Positions 34,396-43,278 of a stretch of DNA of 45,295 bases are shown here, piece after piece; the stretch's first letter is position 1; the number at the start of each line of letters is the position of its first letter. Origin of the DNA: Candidatus Blastococcus massiliensis AP3 (lineage in GTDB: Bacteria > Actinomycetota > Actinomycetes > Mycobacteriales > Geodermatophilaceae); NCBI RefSeq assembly GCF_000582785.1, contig NZ_HG931173.1, positions 12,369-57,663 of the forward strand, in the 5' to 3' direction. A program made the position numbers and the translations under genes. The notes below the pieces were generated by a model that saw only the letters and a program-made list of their open reading frames with translations, did no database searches and had not been told where the DNA came from.

Positions 34396-36969
34396 ATGAC
34401 CGCGCCTCCCCTGATCGCCGACCCCACCGACCTCTCCGCGCTGCGCGCGCAGGGCACCGACGCCGACGAGCTCTTCGCGTCGTTCGCCGCCTGGGCCGAG
34501 GCCGGTGGCACGACGCTCTACCCGGCGCAGGAGGAGGCGCTGATCGAGCTGGTCAGCGGCGCCAACGTCGTGCTGGCGACGCCCACCGGATCGGGCAAGT
34601 CGCTGGTGGCCACCGGTGCCCAGTACGCGGCGCTGGCCGCCGGACGGCGCAGCTACTACACCGCCCCGATCAAGGCGCTGGTCAGCGAGAAGTTCTTCGC
34701 CCTGTGCGGGGTGTTCGGGGCGGCCAACGTCGGCATGCTCACCGGCGACGCGGCGGTGAACCGGGACGCGCCGATCATCGCGTGCACCGCCGAGGTGCTG
34801 GCGAACATCGCGCTGCGCGAGGGCCCGGAATCGGACGCACTCGGCGATGTCCTGGTGGTCATGGACGAGTTCCACTTCTACGGCGACCCGGACCGCGGCT
34901 GGGCGTGGCAGGTGCCGCTGCTGGAGCTGCCGAAGGCGCAGTTCCTGCTCATGAGCGCCACGCTCGGTGACGTCACCGACCTGCGCGAGGACCTGACCCG
35001 GCGCACCGGCCGGCCGACGGCGCTGGTGGCCAACGCCGAGCGCCCGGTGCCGCTGCACCACTACTACGCGACGACGCCGATGCACGAGACGATCCAGGAG
35101 CTGCTGGACACGAAGCAGGCGCCGGTCTACGTCGTCCACTTCACCCAGGCCTCGGCGCTGGAGCGGGCGCAGGCGCTGATGAGCGTCAACGTCTCCACCA
35201 AGGAGGAGAAGGCCGCGATCGCCGAGATGATCGGCGGCTTCCGGTTCTCCTCGGCATTCGGCAGCACGCTCAGCAGGCTGGTCCGGCACGGCATCGGCGT
35301 CCACCACGCGGGGATGCTGCCCAAGTACCGGCGGCTGGTGGAGCAGCTCGCCCAGGCCGGGCTGCTCAAGGTCATCTGCGGCACCGACACCCTCGGCGTC
35401 GGCATCAACGTGCCCATCCGCACCGTCGTGTTCTCCGCGCTGTCCAAGTACGACGGCACCCGCACCCGTCTGCTGCAGGTGCGCGAGTTCCACCAGATCG
35501 CCGGGCGGGCCGGGCGCGCGGGCTACGACACCGCGGGCACCGTCGTCGTCCAGGCGCCGGAGCACGAGGTCGAGAACCTCAAGCAGTTCGCCAAGGTCGA
35601 GGGCGACCCGAAGAAGCTCCGCAAGCTCGTGCGCAAGAAGGCGCCCGAGGGCATGGTGCCGTGGAGCGAGGCCACGATGAACCGGCTGATCGAGGCGGAG
35701 CCGGAGAAGCTGACCAGCAACATGCGGGTGTCGACGTCCATGGTCCTCGACGTCGTCGACCGGCCCGGTGACCCGTTCGCCGCGATGCGCCGGCTGCTCA
35801 CCGACAACCACGAGCCACGCAAGAAGCAGCTGAGGCTGATCCGCGAGGCGATCGGCATCGCCCGGTCGCTGCTGCAGGCCGGCGTCCTGGAACGGCTGCC
35901 CGAGCCCGAGCCCGACGGCCGCCGCTACGACCTGAAGATCGACCTGCCCGAGGACTTCGCGCTCAACCAGCCGCTGTCGACCTTCGCGCTGGCTGCGATC
36001 GAGTTGCTGGACGCCGACAGCGACACCTACGCCCTCGACGTCGTCAGCGTCATCGAGGCGACGCTGGACGACCCGCGCCAGATCCTCTCCGCGCAGCTGA
36101 ACAAGGCCAAGGGCGAGGCCGTCGCGCAGATGAAGGCCGAGGGCATCGAGTACGACGAGCGGATGGAGCTGCTCGAAGAGGTCAGCTACCCGAAGCCGCT
36201 GGAGGAGCTGCTCTCGCACGCCTACGACGTCTACCGGCAGACCAACCCGTGGGCGGCCGACGCCCACCTGTCCCCGAAGTCCGTCGTCCGGGAGATGTGG
36301 GAGCGGGCGTTCACCTTCCGCGAGTTCGTGAACACCTACGGGCTGACCCGGTCGGAGGGGGCGGTGCTGCGCTACCTCTCCGACGCCTTCAAGGCACTGC
36401 GCTCCGGGGTCCCCGCCGCGGCGCGCACGGAGGAGGTCACCGACCTCGTGGAGTGGCTCGGCGAGCTGGTGCGCCAGGTCGACTCGTCACTGCTGGACGA
36501 GTGGGAGGCGCTCACCGGGGAGGGTGGGGATGCCATGGACGGCGCCGTGGCGGAGGTCGCCGTGCCGGCGCGGCCCCGCCCGCTCACCGGCAACGAGCGC
36601 GCCTTCACCGCGATGGTGCGCAACGCGCTGTTCCGGCGGGTGGAGCTCGTCGCCCGGCGCCGCTGGTACGACCTCGGCGAGCTGGACTCCGCCTCCGGCT
36701 GGGACGCGGACCGGTGGGAGGAGGTCGTCCGGGCCTACTTCGCCGAGCACGACGAGGTGCGCACCGGCGCGGACGCCCGCGGGCCGGCGCTGCTCGTCGT
36801 CGACAAGTCCGAGCCGGGCCTGTGGAAGGTGCGGCAGATCCTCGACGACCCGGCAGGCGACCACGACTGGGGCATCGACGTCGAGGTGGACCTCGAGGCG
36901 TCCGACGAGGAGGGCGCGGCGGTGCTGCGCGTGGTCGACGCAGGCCGCAAGGACGATGCGTGGAGCTGA
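34396..36969 (+). CDS. Ski2-like DEAD/DEAH-box helicase with DUF3516 C-terminal region
   Basis: This is an 857-residue superfamily 2 helicase, probably on RNA. Motifs: ATPTGSGKS (Walker A, about residue 60), APIKALVSEK, MDEFHFYGD (DExH-type), LLMSATLGD, GIGVHHAGMLPKYRRLVEQL, and HQIAGRAGRAGYDT (motif VI). The C-terminal half (about 400-850) is the DUF3516-type region, with LTRSEGAVLRYLSDAFKALR. It is common in actinobacteria and thought to act in RNA turnover. The ATG at 34396 gives MTAPPLIADPTDLSALRAQG; a GTG at 34318 would add 26 residues. Neither has a clear ribosome site. It overlaps the GNAT gene by 10 bases. Confidence 0.92.
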   Translation: MTAPPLIADPTDLSALRAQGTDADELFASFAAWAEAGGTTLYPAQEEALIELVSGANVVLATPTGSGKSLVATGAQYAALAAGRRSYYTAPIKALVSEKFFALCGVFGAANVGMLTGDAAVNRDAPIIACTAEVLANIALREGPESDALGDVLVVMDEFHFYGDPDRGWAWQVPLLELPKAQFLLMSATLGDVTDLREDLTRRTGRPTALVANAERPVPLHHYYATTPMHETIQELLDTKQAPVYVVHFTQASALERAQALMSVNVSTKEEKAAIAEMIGGFRFSSAFGSTLSRLVRHGIGVHHAGMLPKYRRLVEQLAQAGLLKVICGTDTLGVGINVPIRTVVFSALSKYDGTRTRLLQVREFHQIAGRAGRAGYDTAGTVVVQAPEHEVENLKQFAKVEGDPKKLRKLVRKKAPEGMVPWSEATMNRLIEAEPEKLTSNMRVSTSMVLDVVDRPGDPFAAMRRLLTDNHEPRKKQLRLIREAIGIARSLLQAGVLERLPEPEPDGRRYDLKIDLPEDFALNQPLSTFALAAIELLDADSDTYALDVVSVIEATLDDPRQILSAQLNKAKGEAVAQMKAEGIEYDERMELLEEVSYPKPLEELLSHAYDVYRQTNPWAADAHLSPKSVVREMWERAFTFREFVNTYGLTRSEGAVLRYLSDAFKALRSGVPAAARTEEVTDLVEWLGELVRQVDSSLLDEWEALTGEGGDAMDGAVAEVAVPARPRPLTGNERAFTAMVRNALFRRVELVARRRWYDLGELDSASGWDADRWEEVVRAYFAEHDEVRTGADARGPALLVVDKSEPGLWKVRQILDDPAGDHDWGIDVEVDLEASDEEGAAVLRVVDAGRKDDAWS

Positions 36970-37544
36970 CCTCTCTCACCACAACGCGGCTCCGCCTGGA
37001 CGCCGTCGTCCTCGCCGACCTCGACGAGCACTTCGCGCTGATGTCCGACCCGGACACGTGGGTGCACCTGCCGTCGGGGCGGCACACCAGCCCGGAGCGG
37101 ACGGCCGAGGGGATCGAGTGCTCGGTCGGCCACTGGCAGCGCGACGGGCTGGGCTACTGGACGGCGCGGCTGCGTGACTCCCTGCCCGATGCCGGGCTCA
37201 CGGCCGGGGCGGTCGTGGGCACCGGCGGCTGCGCGATTCGCGTCGGGACGGCGTGGTGGAACCTCTACTACCGCTTCACGCCGGCGGTGTGGGGCCGCGG
37301 ACTGGCCGCCGAGCTGGTGACGGCCGCGCTGGACTCCGCGCACACGGTCCGGCCGGAGCTGCCCGTGGTCGCCTACCTGCACGAGCACAACGTGCAGTCC
37401 CGCGGCCGCGCGGAGCGGGCCGGGCTGGAGCTGGTCTGGCGCGGGCCCGATGCCGGGAATCAGGACCCGCGAGCGGTGCGGCTCGTCTACGCCGACCGGG
37501 AGCTACCGGCCGACCTGCTGGAGCGGATAGCGGCGCACGTCTGA
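36960..37544 (+). CDS. GNAT acetyltransferase, RimJ/RimL-like
   Basis: The 194-residue product has the RimJ-like N-terminus VELTSLTTTRLRLDAVVLAD and the acetyl-CoA region YYRFTPAVWGRGLAAELVTAA, with the late HEHNVQSRGRAERAGLELVW (N-x-x-S-x-x-x-x-E-x-x-G). This family acetylates N-termini of proteins or small amines; the substrate is unknown. The GTG at 36960 lies within the last 10 bases of the helicase gene, so translation is coupled. The end is convergent with the small hypothetical gene. Confidence 0.87.
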   Translation: MELTSLTTTRLRLDAVVLADLDEHFALMSDPDTWVHLPSGRHTSPERTAEGIECSVGHWQRDGLGYWTARLRDSLPDAGLTAGAVVGTGGCAIRVGTAWWNLYYRFTPAVWGRGLAAELVTAALDSAHTVRPELPVVAYLHEHNVQSRGRAERAGLELVWRGPDAGNQDPRAVRLVYADRELPADLLERIAAHV

Positions 37545-37554
37545 GCCGGCGGGC

Positions 37555-37773
37555 TCAGCGCAGGACGTCGCTCGCGACGTCGGCGACGATCGCGGCGAAG
37601 GTGCGGGTGTCGACCTCGTCGTCGACGGTGACGCGGACGATGTCGGCGACCTGCTGCTCCGACGCCGGCCGTGCCTCCTTCGCCCGGGCCGCGGCCACGA
37701 GGTGCAGGTACCGGACGCGCGAGGCGTCGCCGGAGCGGCGGTTGGGCAGTGCGGCGACGCGCTGGGGAAGCAT
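37555..37773 (-). CDS. Small hypothetical protein, 72 residues
   Basis: The sequence MLPQRVAALPNRRSGDASRV is followed by a helical region with AAARAKEARPASEQQVADIV and an acidic end (DDEVDTRTFAAIVADVASDV). No family is recognised. I chose the ATG at 37773; a longer frame from 37815 adds 14 residues that look like noise. The ribosome site is weak. The coding bias looks right but the evidence is thin. It is convergent with the GNAT gene, whose stop is 10 bases away. Confidence 0.5.
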   Translation of the reverse strand: MLPQRVAALPNRRSGDASRVRYLHLVAAARAKEARPASEQQVADIVRVTVDDEVDTRTFAAIVADVASDVLR

Positions 37774-37928
37774 GCGCCGACGGTAGGCAGCCGCCGCGCC
37801 CGTGACCGGAACCACCGCCGCGGCTCGCGGACCGTTTCGTCACGCCGGGCGCACAGAAACCCCCCGACCCCACCCGTCCCGGCCGTCCCAGCCTCGGTGC
37901 CGGCGGTCCTCCTCCCCCGCTCGTTGCC

Positions 37929-39251
37929 CTAGACGCCGAGCACCGCGCGGGCGATGAGGAAGTAGACGATCAACCCCGTCGCGTCGACGAAGGTGGTGAT
38001 GAACGGGGCGCTCACCACTGCCGGGTCCACGCCCACCCGCCTGGCCAGCATCGGGGTGAGCGCACCGGCGGTCGTCGCGAGCGTGCACACCACCACGAGC
38101 GCCAGGCAGAGCACGAAGGCGATGTCCGCCCCCACCAGCCAGGTGGCCGGGCCGAAGCCGACGACGGCCAGCAGAGTGCCCAGCAGCAGCCCGACGGCCA
38201 TCTCCCGGCCCACCACCCGTGGCAGGTCCCGGAACCGCACGTCCCCGACGGCCATCGCCCGGATGACCGTGGTGGCCGCCTGCGCTCCCGTGTTGCCGCC
38301 GGTTCCGATGAGCAGCGGGACGAACAGCGCCAGTGCCACCACCTCGGCCAGCACGTCCTCGAAGTAGTCGAGGACATTGACCGTCAGGGTCGCGGCCCCG
38401 ATGAGGACGAGCAGCCAGATCACCCGGCTGCGCACGAGGCTCGGCACGCTGGACGCCAGGTAGGGCCGATCGAGAAGCTCGGTACCACCGGCCCGGGCGA
38501 TGTCCTCGCTCTCCTCGTGCTCGAGAACCCGCATGGCGTCGTCCACCGTGAACAGACCTACCAGGCGGTTCTCGGCATCGACCACCGGAACCGCGACGAG
38601 TCCGTGGTCGCGGACCACCCGCGCGGCCACCTCCTGGTCGTCGTCGGTCCGCACGACGACCGGCTGGGACATCACGTCGACGACCGCGACTTCGGGGTCG
38701 CTGACGAACAGCCGCCGCAGCGAGACCACGCCGACGACGCACCGACCCTCGCCCACCACCGGCAGGGTGTAGATCGTCTCCGCCTGCGGTTCGGCCTGCC
38801 GCACGACCTCCAGCGCCTCGGCCACCGTGGCCCCGGCCGGCACGGGCACGACCTCCGGCGTCATCCGGCGGCCGGCCGACTCCGGCGGGTAGCCGAGCAG
38901 CGTCGTGGTCATCTGCCGCTCGCGCGGGTCCAGCCCCGAGAGCAGGCGCGCCGCCACCGTCGCCGGGAGCTCGTCCAGCAGGCCGGCGCGGTCGTCGGGG
39001 TCCAACTCGGCGATCAGCTCGCCGGTGGCCTCCTCGCGCAGCGACTCGAGCAGTTCCCGCTGCAGGGACCGGTCCAGGTCCTCGAAGACCGCGAGCGCGC
39101 GATCCTTCGGCAGCGCGCGGAAGGCGATGGCCCGGGACCTCGCGTCGGTGCGCCCCAGCTCGTCCACCGCCGCGGGCACGTCGAGGTCGGTCAGCGCGTG
39201 CTGCAGCGCCCGCAGGTCCCCGGCTCGGGCCAGTTCGGCGAGATCGGTCAT
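37929..39251 (-). CDS. mgtE: MgtE-type magnesium transporter
   Basis: This is a 440-residue membrane protein for Mg2+ uptake. It has the cytosolic N domain (about 1-125; LAELARAGDLRALQHALTDL), two CBS domains (about 135-255), a plug helix, and five membrane helices (about 275-440; VPLLIGTGGNTGAQAATTVI is the signature in the pore; SAPFITTFVDATGLIVYFLI in the last helices). The CBS part senses Mg2+ and gates the channel. The ATG at 39249-39251 is the start. It is divergent from the two TSUP genes, with about 70 bases between them. Confidence 0.96.
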   Translation of the reverse strand: MTDLAELARAGDLRALQHALTDLDVPAAVDELGRTDARSRAIAFRALPKDRALAVFEDLDRSLQRELLESLREEATGELIAELDPDDRAGLLDELPATVAARLLSGLDPRERQMTTTLLGYPPESAGRRMTPEVVPVPAGATVAEALEVVRQAEPQAETIYTLPVVGEGRCVVGVVSLRRLFVSDPEVAVVDVMSQPVVVRTDDDQEVAARVVRDHGLVAVPVVDAENRLVGLFTVDDAMRVLEHEESEDIARAGGTELLDRPYLASSVPSLVRSRVIWLLVLIGAATLTVNVLDYFEDVLAEVVALALFVPLLIGTGGNTGAQAATTVIRAMAVGDVRFRDLPRVVGREMAVGLLLGTLLAVVGFGPATWLVGADIAFVLCLALVVVCTLATTAGALTPMLARRVGVDPAVVSAPFITTFVDATGLIVYFLIARAVLGV

Positions 39252-39320
39252 GCGTCCTGTCTACCGCTCTCCCTCCGCGCCCGTGAGGCGCCGCGTGCGA
39301 CGCTCCACCGCGATGCGCGC

Positions 39321-40103
39321 ATGAGCGGGTGGGAGATGGTGGCGGTCCTCGCCGCGGGGTTCGCCGCCGGTGGCATCAACGCCGTCGTCGGCTCGGGGAC
39401 GCTGGTCAGCTTCCCCGTCCTGCTGGCCGTGGGCATCCCGCCGGTCCCCGCCACCATCAGCAACTCCCTCGGGCTGATCGCCGGCAACGCCTCGGGCGCG
39501 TTCGGTTACCGCCGCGAGCTGAGCGGGCAGGGCCGCCGGCTGCTCGGCCTGCTGCCCGCGTCGGTCCTCGGCGGCCTCACCGGCGCCTTCCTCCTGCTCC
39601 ACCTGCCGGCGTCGACCTTCGAGGCCGTCGTGCCCGTGCTCATCGGCCTGGCCGTGGTGCTCGTCGCCGTCCAGCCGCTGGTGCAGCGCGGGCTCGCCCG
39701 GAATCGGACCGCGGCCCTGCCGGAGGTCCAGCGCGTGGGCCCGGGCCGCCTGGCCGCCCTCTTCGGCGGCGCCTACCTGACCGGCACGTACGGCGGGTAC
39801 TTCGCGGCCAGCCAGGGCGTGCTGCAGATCGGCATCTTCGGGCTGCTGCTGCGCGAGTCGCTGCAGCGGCTCAACGCACTGAAGAACGTCCTCACCCTCG
39901 CGGTGAACACCGTGGCCGCCGGCGCGTACGTCGTCGTCGCGACCGACCGCATCGACTGGACCGCGGCCGCGCTGCTGGCCGGCGGATCACTCGTGGGCGG
40001 GTACGTCAGCTCCCGCTACGGACGGCGGCTGCCCGAGATCGTGCTCCGGACGGCGATCGTCGTCCTCGGGCTCATCGCGATCGCGGTCCTGGTGAACCGG
40101 TGA
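39321..40103 (+). CDS. TSUP (TauE/SafE) membrane permease 1
   Basis: This is a 260-residue permease with about eight membrane helices. It has the N-terminal half-signature GGINAVVGSGTLVSFPVLLA (G-x-N-x-x-x-GSG) and the second half-signature GGAYLTGTYGGYFAASQGV. TSUP proteins move sulfite, sulfoacetate or other anions. The ATG at 39321 begins MSGWEM. The TGA overlaps the GTG of the next permease (GTGA), so both are made from one message. The two proteins are clearly related, so the pair could work as one unit. Confidence 0.9.
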   Translation: MSGWEMVAVLAAGFAAGGINAVVGSGTLVSFPVLLAVGIPPVPATISNSLGLIAGNASGAFGYRRELSGQGRRLLGLLPASVLGGLTGAFLLLHLPASTFEAVVPVLIGLAVVLVAVQPLVQRGLARNRTAALPEVQRVGPGRLAALFGGAYLTGTYGGYFAASQGVLQIGIFGLLLRESLQRLNALKNVLTLAVNTVAAGAYVVVATDRIDWTAAALLAGGSLVGGYVSSRYGRRLPEIVLRTAIVVLGLIAIAVLVNR

Positions 40104-40861
40104 GCCCGCTCGAGTTCGGCTTCCTGGTGCTCGCCGGCATCGGCGCGGGCCTGACCGGCAGCATCGCCGGCCTGGCGTCCCTGGTCAGCTACCCCGCCCT
40201 CCTCGCCATCGGCATCCCGCCGGTCACCGCCAACGTCACCAACACCGTCGCACTCGTGCTCAACGCGGTGGGCTCGGTGAGCGCCTCCCGGCCGGAGCTG
40301 CGCGGACAGGGCAGGCGGCTGCGGCCGCTGCTGGTCGCCGCCGTCCTCGGCGGTGCCACCGGCATGGCCCTGCTGCTGCTGACCCCGACCGAGACGTTCG
40401 AGCGGATCGTCCCGTGGCTGATCGCCGGGGCGTCGGCGGCGATCCTCGTCCAGCGGCCGCCGCGCGAACTGGCCGCGGAGGGAGCGCAGCACCCCGTTCG
40501 CGATCCGCGGTGGCTGGCGCTGGGCACCTTCGCGGTGGCCATCTACGGCGGCTACTTCGGCGCCGCGGCCGGCGTGCTGCTCCTGGCGATGTACCTGCTG
40601 AGCACCGGCGAGGGCCTGCCGCGGGGCAATGCGATGAAGAACGTCGTCCTCGGCGCGGCCAACGGCGTGGCGGCGGTCGGCTTCGTGGTGCTCACCGACG
40701 TCGCCTGGTCGGCCGCGCTGCCGCTCGCCCTGGGGTTCTTCGTCGGTGGCCGGATCGGACCCACGGTCGTCCGGCGGGCACCGCAGACGGCGCTGCGCAG
40801 GGTCATCGCCGTCGCCGGGCTCGGCCTGGCCGTCCACCTGGGCATCCAGGCGTACTCCTAG
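40100..40861 (+). CDS. TSUP (TauE/SafE) membrane permease 2
   Basis: This is the second permease, 253 residues, related to the first throughout: GAGLTGSIAGLASLVSYPAL in the first half and AIYGGYFGAAAGVLLLAMYL in the second. The asparagine of the first copy's G-x-N-x-x-x-G motif is replaced here, so substrate or role may differ. The start GTG overlaps the previous stop. It ends 8 bases before a long hairpin. Confidence 0.9.
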   Translation: MSPLEFGFLVLAGIGAGLTGSIAGLASLVSYPALLAIGIPPVTANVTNTVALVLNAVGSVSASRPELRGQGRRLRPLLVAAVLGGATGMALLLLTPTETFERIVPWLIAGASAAILVQRPPRELAAEGAQHPVRDPRWLALGTFAVAIYGGYFGAAAGVLLLAMYLLSTGEGLPRGNAMKNVVLGAANGVAAVGFVVLTDVAWSAALPLALGFFVGGRIGPTVVRRAPQTALRRVIAVAGLGLAVHLGIQAYS

Positions 40862-40868
40862 ACGCCGA

Positions 40869-40918
40869 TGCGCGCTCTCCGACGTCTCGAGCCAGGCCGG
40901 GACGTCGGAAAGCGCGCA
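40869..40918. terminator. Long hairpin after the TSUP pair, possible terminator
   Basis: Arms of 18 bases, 40869-40886 and 40901-40918 (TGCGCGCTCTCCGACGTC and its complement with one mismatch), surround a 14-base loop. It lies between convergent genes. No U-run follows. It could be a bidirectional terminator or a dispersed palindromic repeat. Confidence 0.6.
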
Positions 40919-40935
40919 GTCGTCGCGTCGAGCGG

Positions 40936-41499
40936 TCAGCCTCGGCCGACGTAGGCGGCCAGCACCAGGACGACGATGCTGCCGAGCATCAGCAGCCGCG
41001 CGGGGGTCACGCCGTTCACCAGCCCTGCGGTCGCCTCCACCCATTGCGGGCGGACGACGGCGTCGCGGGCCTGCTGCCGCACGATCCGCACCTCGTCGGC
41101 CAGCAGGACGCCGGCGGTTCCCAGCATGCCGAGGCCGAGCACCACGAACACGACCGAGAGCCGCTCGTCGTAGGCCTCCGCCGTGCCACCGAGCACCGCG
41201 GCGACGATCCCGCCCAGCACCAGGCCCAGCAGGCCTCCGGCGACCGGGGCCCAGGGACCCATGACCGTGAGGGGGCCGCGGCGCGGCATCCGCGGAGTCG
41301 GGCGCACGCTCACCGGAGCCGTCGGCTGGACCCCCGGGGCGAGGTCCTGCTCCGCCGTCGGCGGCTCGGCGGCCGGCGCGGTGGGCGCGGCGGCGGGTGC
41401 GGGCTCCTTCGGCGCGGCAGCCGCCGGCTTCCCGGGCCGGACCACGGGGATCTCGGCGGTACCCGGGCCGACGGACGTGCTTCCGTTGCGTTCACTCAT
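40936..41499 (-). CDS. Membrane protein with Pro/Ala-rich N-terminal region
   Basis: The 187-residue protein has a long Ala/Pro-rich N-terminal part (about 1-80) and three membrane helices (about 84-103, 115-135 and 168-185). A short charged segment, DEVRIVRQQARDAVVRPQWV, lies between helices two and three. No signal peptide and no recognised family. The ATG at 41497-41499 is the first start. It may be a cell-envelope or secretion-associated protein, but there is nothing to show it. It is convergent with the TSUP pair. Confidence 0.7.
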   Translation of the reverse strand: MSERNGSTSVGPGTAEIPVVRPGKPAAAAPKEPAPAAAPTAPAAEPPTAEQDLAPGVQPTAPVSVRPTPRMPRRGPLTVMGPWAPVAGGLLGLVLGGIVAAVLGGTAEAYDERLSVVFVVLGLGMLGTAGVLLADEVRIVRQQARDAVVRPQWVEATAGLVNGVTPARLLMLGSIVVLVLAAYVGRG

Positions 41500-41607
41500 G
41501 ACTGATCACCTCGCGCGCCACGCTAGGCGCACCCGCCCCAGCCGTCCGGGACGCCGCTCCGGCGGGCCGGTGACGCAGTGTGATGCCGCGCCGGGGGGCG
41601 GCCTGGT

Positions 41608-43278
41608 TCACAGGAGCCGGCGGCTGTCCGGACCCACCACCCGCAGCCACCGGTAGCCGTAACCGTCGAGCTGGAGCTCCACGCGGCCGTCGTCGGACAC
41701 CGGGGTGCTGCCGGGCTGCAACAGGTCGGCCAGGCGGTGGCCGGAGTCGCACCCCTCGAGGGTCAGCGGCACCGTCCGCGGCTCGGGACACAGGTTGTGC
41801 AGGGCCACCAGCGCGCCGTCGTCCCAGGTGCAGAGGTGGGCCAGCACCTCGGGGCAGGGGTGCTCCAGCACCTGGAATCCGCCCCAGCCGAGCTCCGGCG
41901 ACTCCCGGTAGCGGCGGATCAGCAGCCGCATGAACGACAGCAGCGAGTCCGGGTCGTTGCGCTGGTCGGCGACGTTGACGTACTCCGGTGCGAAGCCGCC
42001 GCTCACCACCGGGCCGGGCAGCTTCCGCGGCTCGGCGGACGAGAAGCCACCGTTGCGGCCGGAGGTCCACTGCATCGGTGTCCGGACGGCGTGCCGGCCC
42101 TCCGCGTCGAGGTCCTCCCCCATGCCGATCTCCTCGCCGTAGAACAGCACCGGGGTGCCCGGCAGGGAGAACAGCAGGCTGTAGACCATGCGGACCCGCC
42201 GCGGGTCGCCGTCCAGCATCGGCGGCAGCCGCCGGCGCAGCCCGCGCCCGTAGACCTGCATGCGCTCCTCCGGACCGAACGCGGCGAAGACCTCCTCGCG
42301 CTCCTCGTCGGAGAGCTTGTCGAGGGTGAGCTCGTCGTGGTTGCGCACGAAGGTGGCCCACTGCGAGTCCGGGTGCAGGGCCGGCCGGGCCTCGAGGGCG
42401 GCGGCGATCGGTCCGGCGTCGGACCGGGCCAGCGCCAGGTAGAGCGCCTGCATGCCGTTGAAGTCGAACTGCATCGTGAGCTCGTCGCCGTCGGCACCCC
42501 CGAAGAACTCCAGCTGCTGGTCGAAGGGCAGATTGACCTCGCCCAGCAGGACGCCGTCGCCGGTGCGCCGGCCCAGCACCTTCCGCAGCGCACGCAGGTA
42601 GTCGTGCGGCTCGGGGAAGGCACCGCCGTCCGCCCCGACGGTCTCCAGGAAGAAGGGGACGGCGTCGACGCGGAAACCGGAGAGCCCCACCTGCAGCCAG
42701 AAGCCCATGATCTTCGCGATCTCGTCCCGGACCCTCGGATTCGTGACGTCGAGGTCCGGCTGCTCCTTGTAGAACTTGTGCAGGTACCACTCCCCCGTCT
42801 TCTCCGACAGCGTCCAGATGCTGTCCTCCTGGTCGGGGAAGACCACCTGGTCGGAGGTGTCCGGCGGCGGGTCGGAGCGCCAGACGTAGAAGTCCCGGAA
42901 GGGCGAGTCCTTCGACTGCTCCGCCGACCGGAACCAGGGGTGCTTGCGCGAGGTGTGGTTGACCACGAGGTCGGCGATCACCCGCATGCCACGATCGTTG
43001 GCCGTCCGGATCACCTCGACGAGGTCGCCGTGGGTGCCGAGACGGGGGTCGACGCCGTAGAAGTCGGTGATGTCGTAGCCGTCGTCGCGCTCGGCGGTCG
43101 GATAGAAGGGCATCAGCCACAGGCAGGTGATGCCGAGGTCGGCGAGGTGGTCGATCCGCTGGGCGAGGCCCGCGAAGTCGCCGGTGCCGTCGCCGTTCCA
43201 GTCCATGTACGTCTCGACGTCGAGGCAGTAGACGACGGCGTTCTTCCACCAGAGGTCGCTGGTGGCGGTGATGTTCAT
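41608..43278 (-). CDS. GH13 alpha-glucan / trehalose-synthase-like enzyme
   Basis: This is a 556-residue (beta/alpha)8 enzyme of GH13, similar to trehalose synthase (maltose isomerase). Motifs: ADLVVNHTS (region I), GFRVDAVPF (nucleophile Asp), LLGEVNLPF (acid/base Glu), and FVRNHDELTL (region IV). The N-terminus NITATSDLWWKNAVVYCLDV and the C-terminal beta domain (EPRTVPLTLEGCDSGHRLAD) fit an intracellular enzyme without signal peptide. It may convert maltose and trehalose or act on another alpha-glucoside. The ATG at 43276-43278 overlaps the stop of the oxidoreductase gene, in an operon. Confidence 0.87.
   Translation of the reverse strand: MNITATSDLWWKNAVVYCLDVETYMDWNGDGTGDFAGLAQRIDHLADLGITCLWLMPFYPTAERDDGYDITDFYGVDPRLGTHGDLVEVIRTANDRGMRVIADLVVNHTSRKHPWFRSAEQSKDSPFRDFYVWRSDPPPDTSDQVVFPDQEDSIWTLSEKTGEWYLHKFYKEQPDLDVTNPRVRDEIAKIMGFWLQVGLSGFRVDAVPFFLETVGADGGAFPEPHDYLRALRKVLGRRTGDGVLLGEVNLPFDQQLEFFGGADGDELTMQFDFNGMQALYLALARSDAGPIAAALEARPALHPDSQWATFVRNHDELTLDKLSDEEREEVFAAFGPEERMQVYGRGLRRRLPPMLDGDPRRVRMVYSLLFSLPGTPVLFYGEEIGMGEDLDAEGRHAVRTPMQWTSGRNGGFSSAEPRKLPGPVVSGGFAPEYVNVADQRNDPDSLLSFMRLLIRRYRESPELGWGGFQVLEHPCPEVLAHLCTWDDGALVALHNLCPEPRTVPLTLEGCDSGHRLADLLQPGSTPVSDDGRVELQLDGYGYRWLRVVGPDSRRLL

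Noticed and set aside
34066-36267. 733-codon minus-strand frame opposite the helicase
   Set aside because: Shadow frame: the helicase motifs are all present on the plus strand, and the product here is His/Gln/Arg-rich low complexity.
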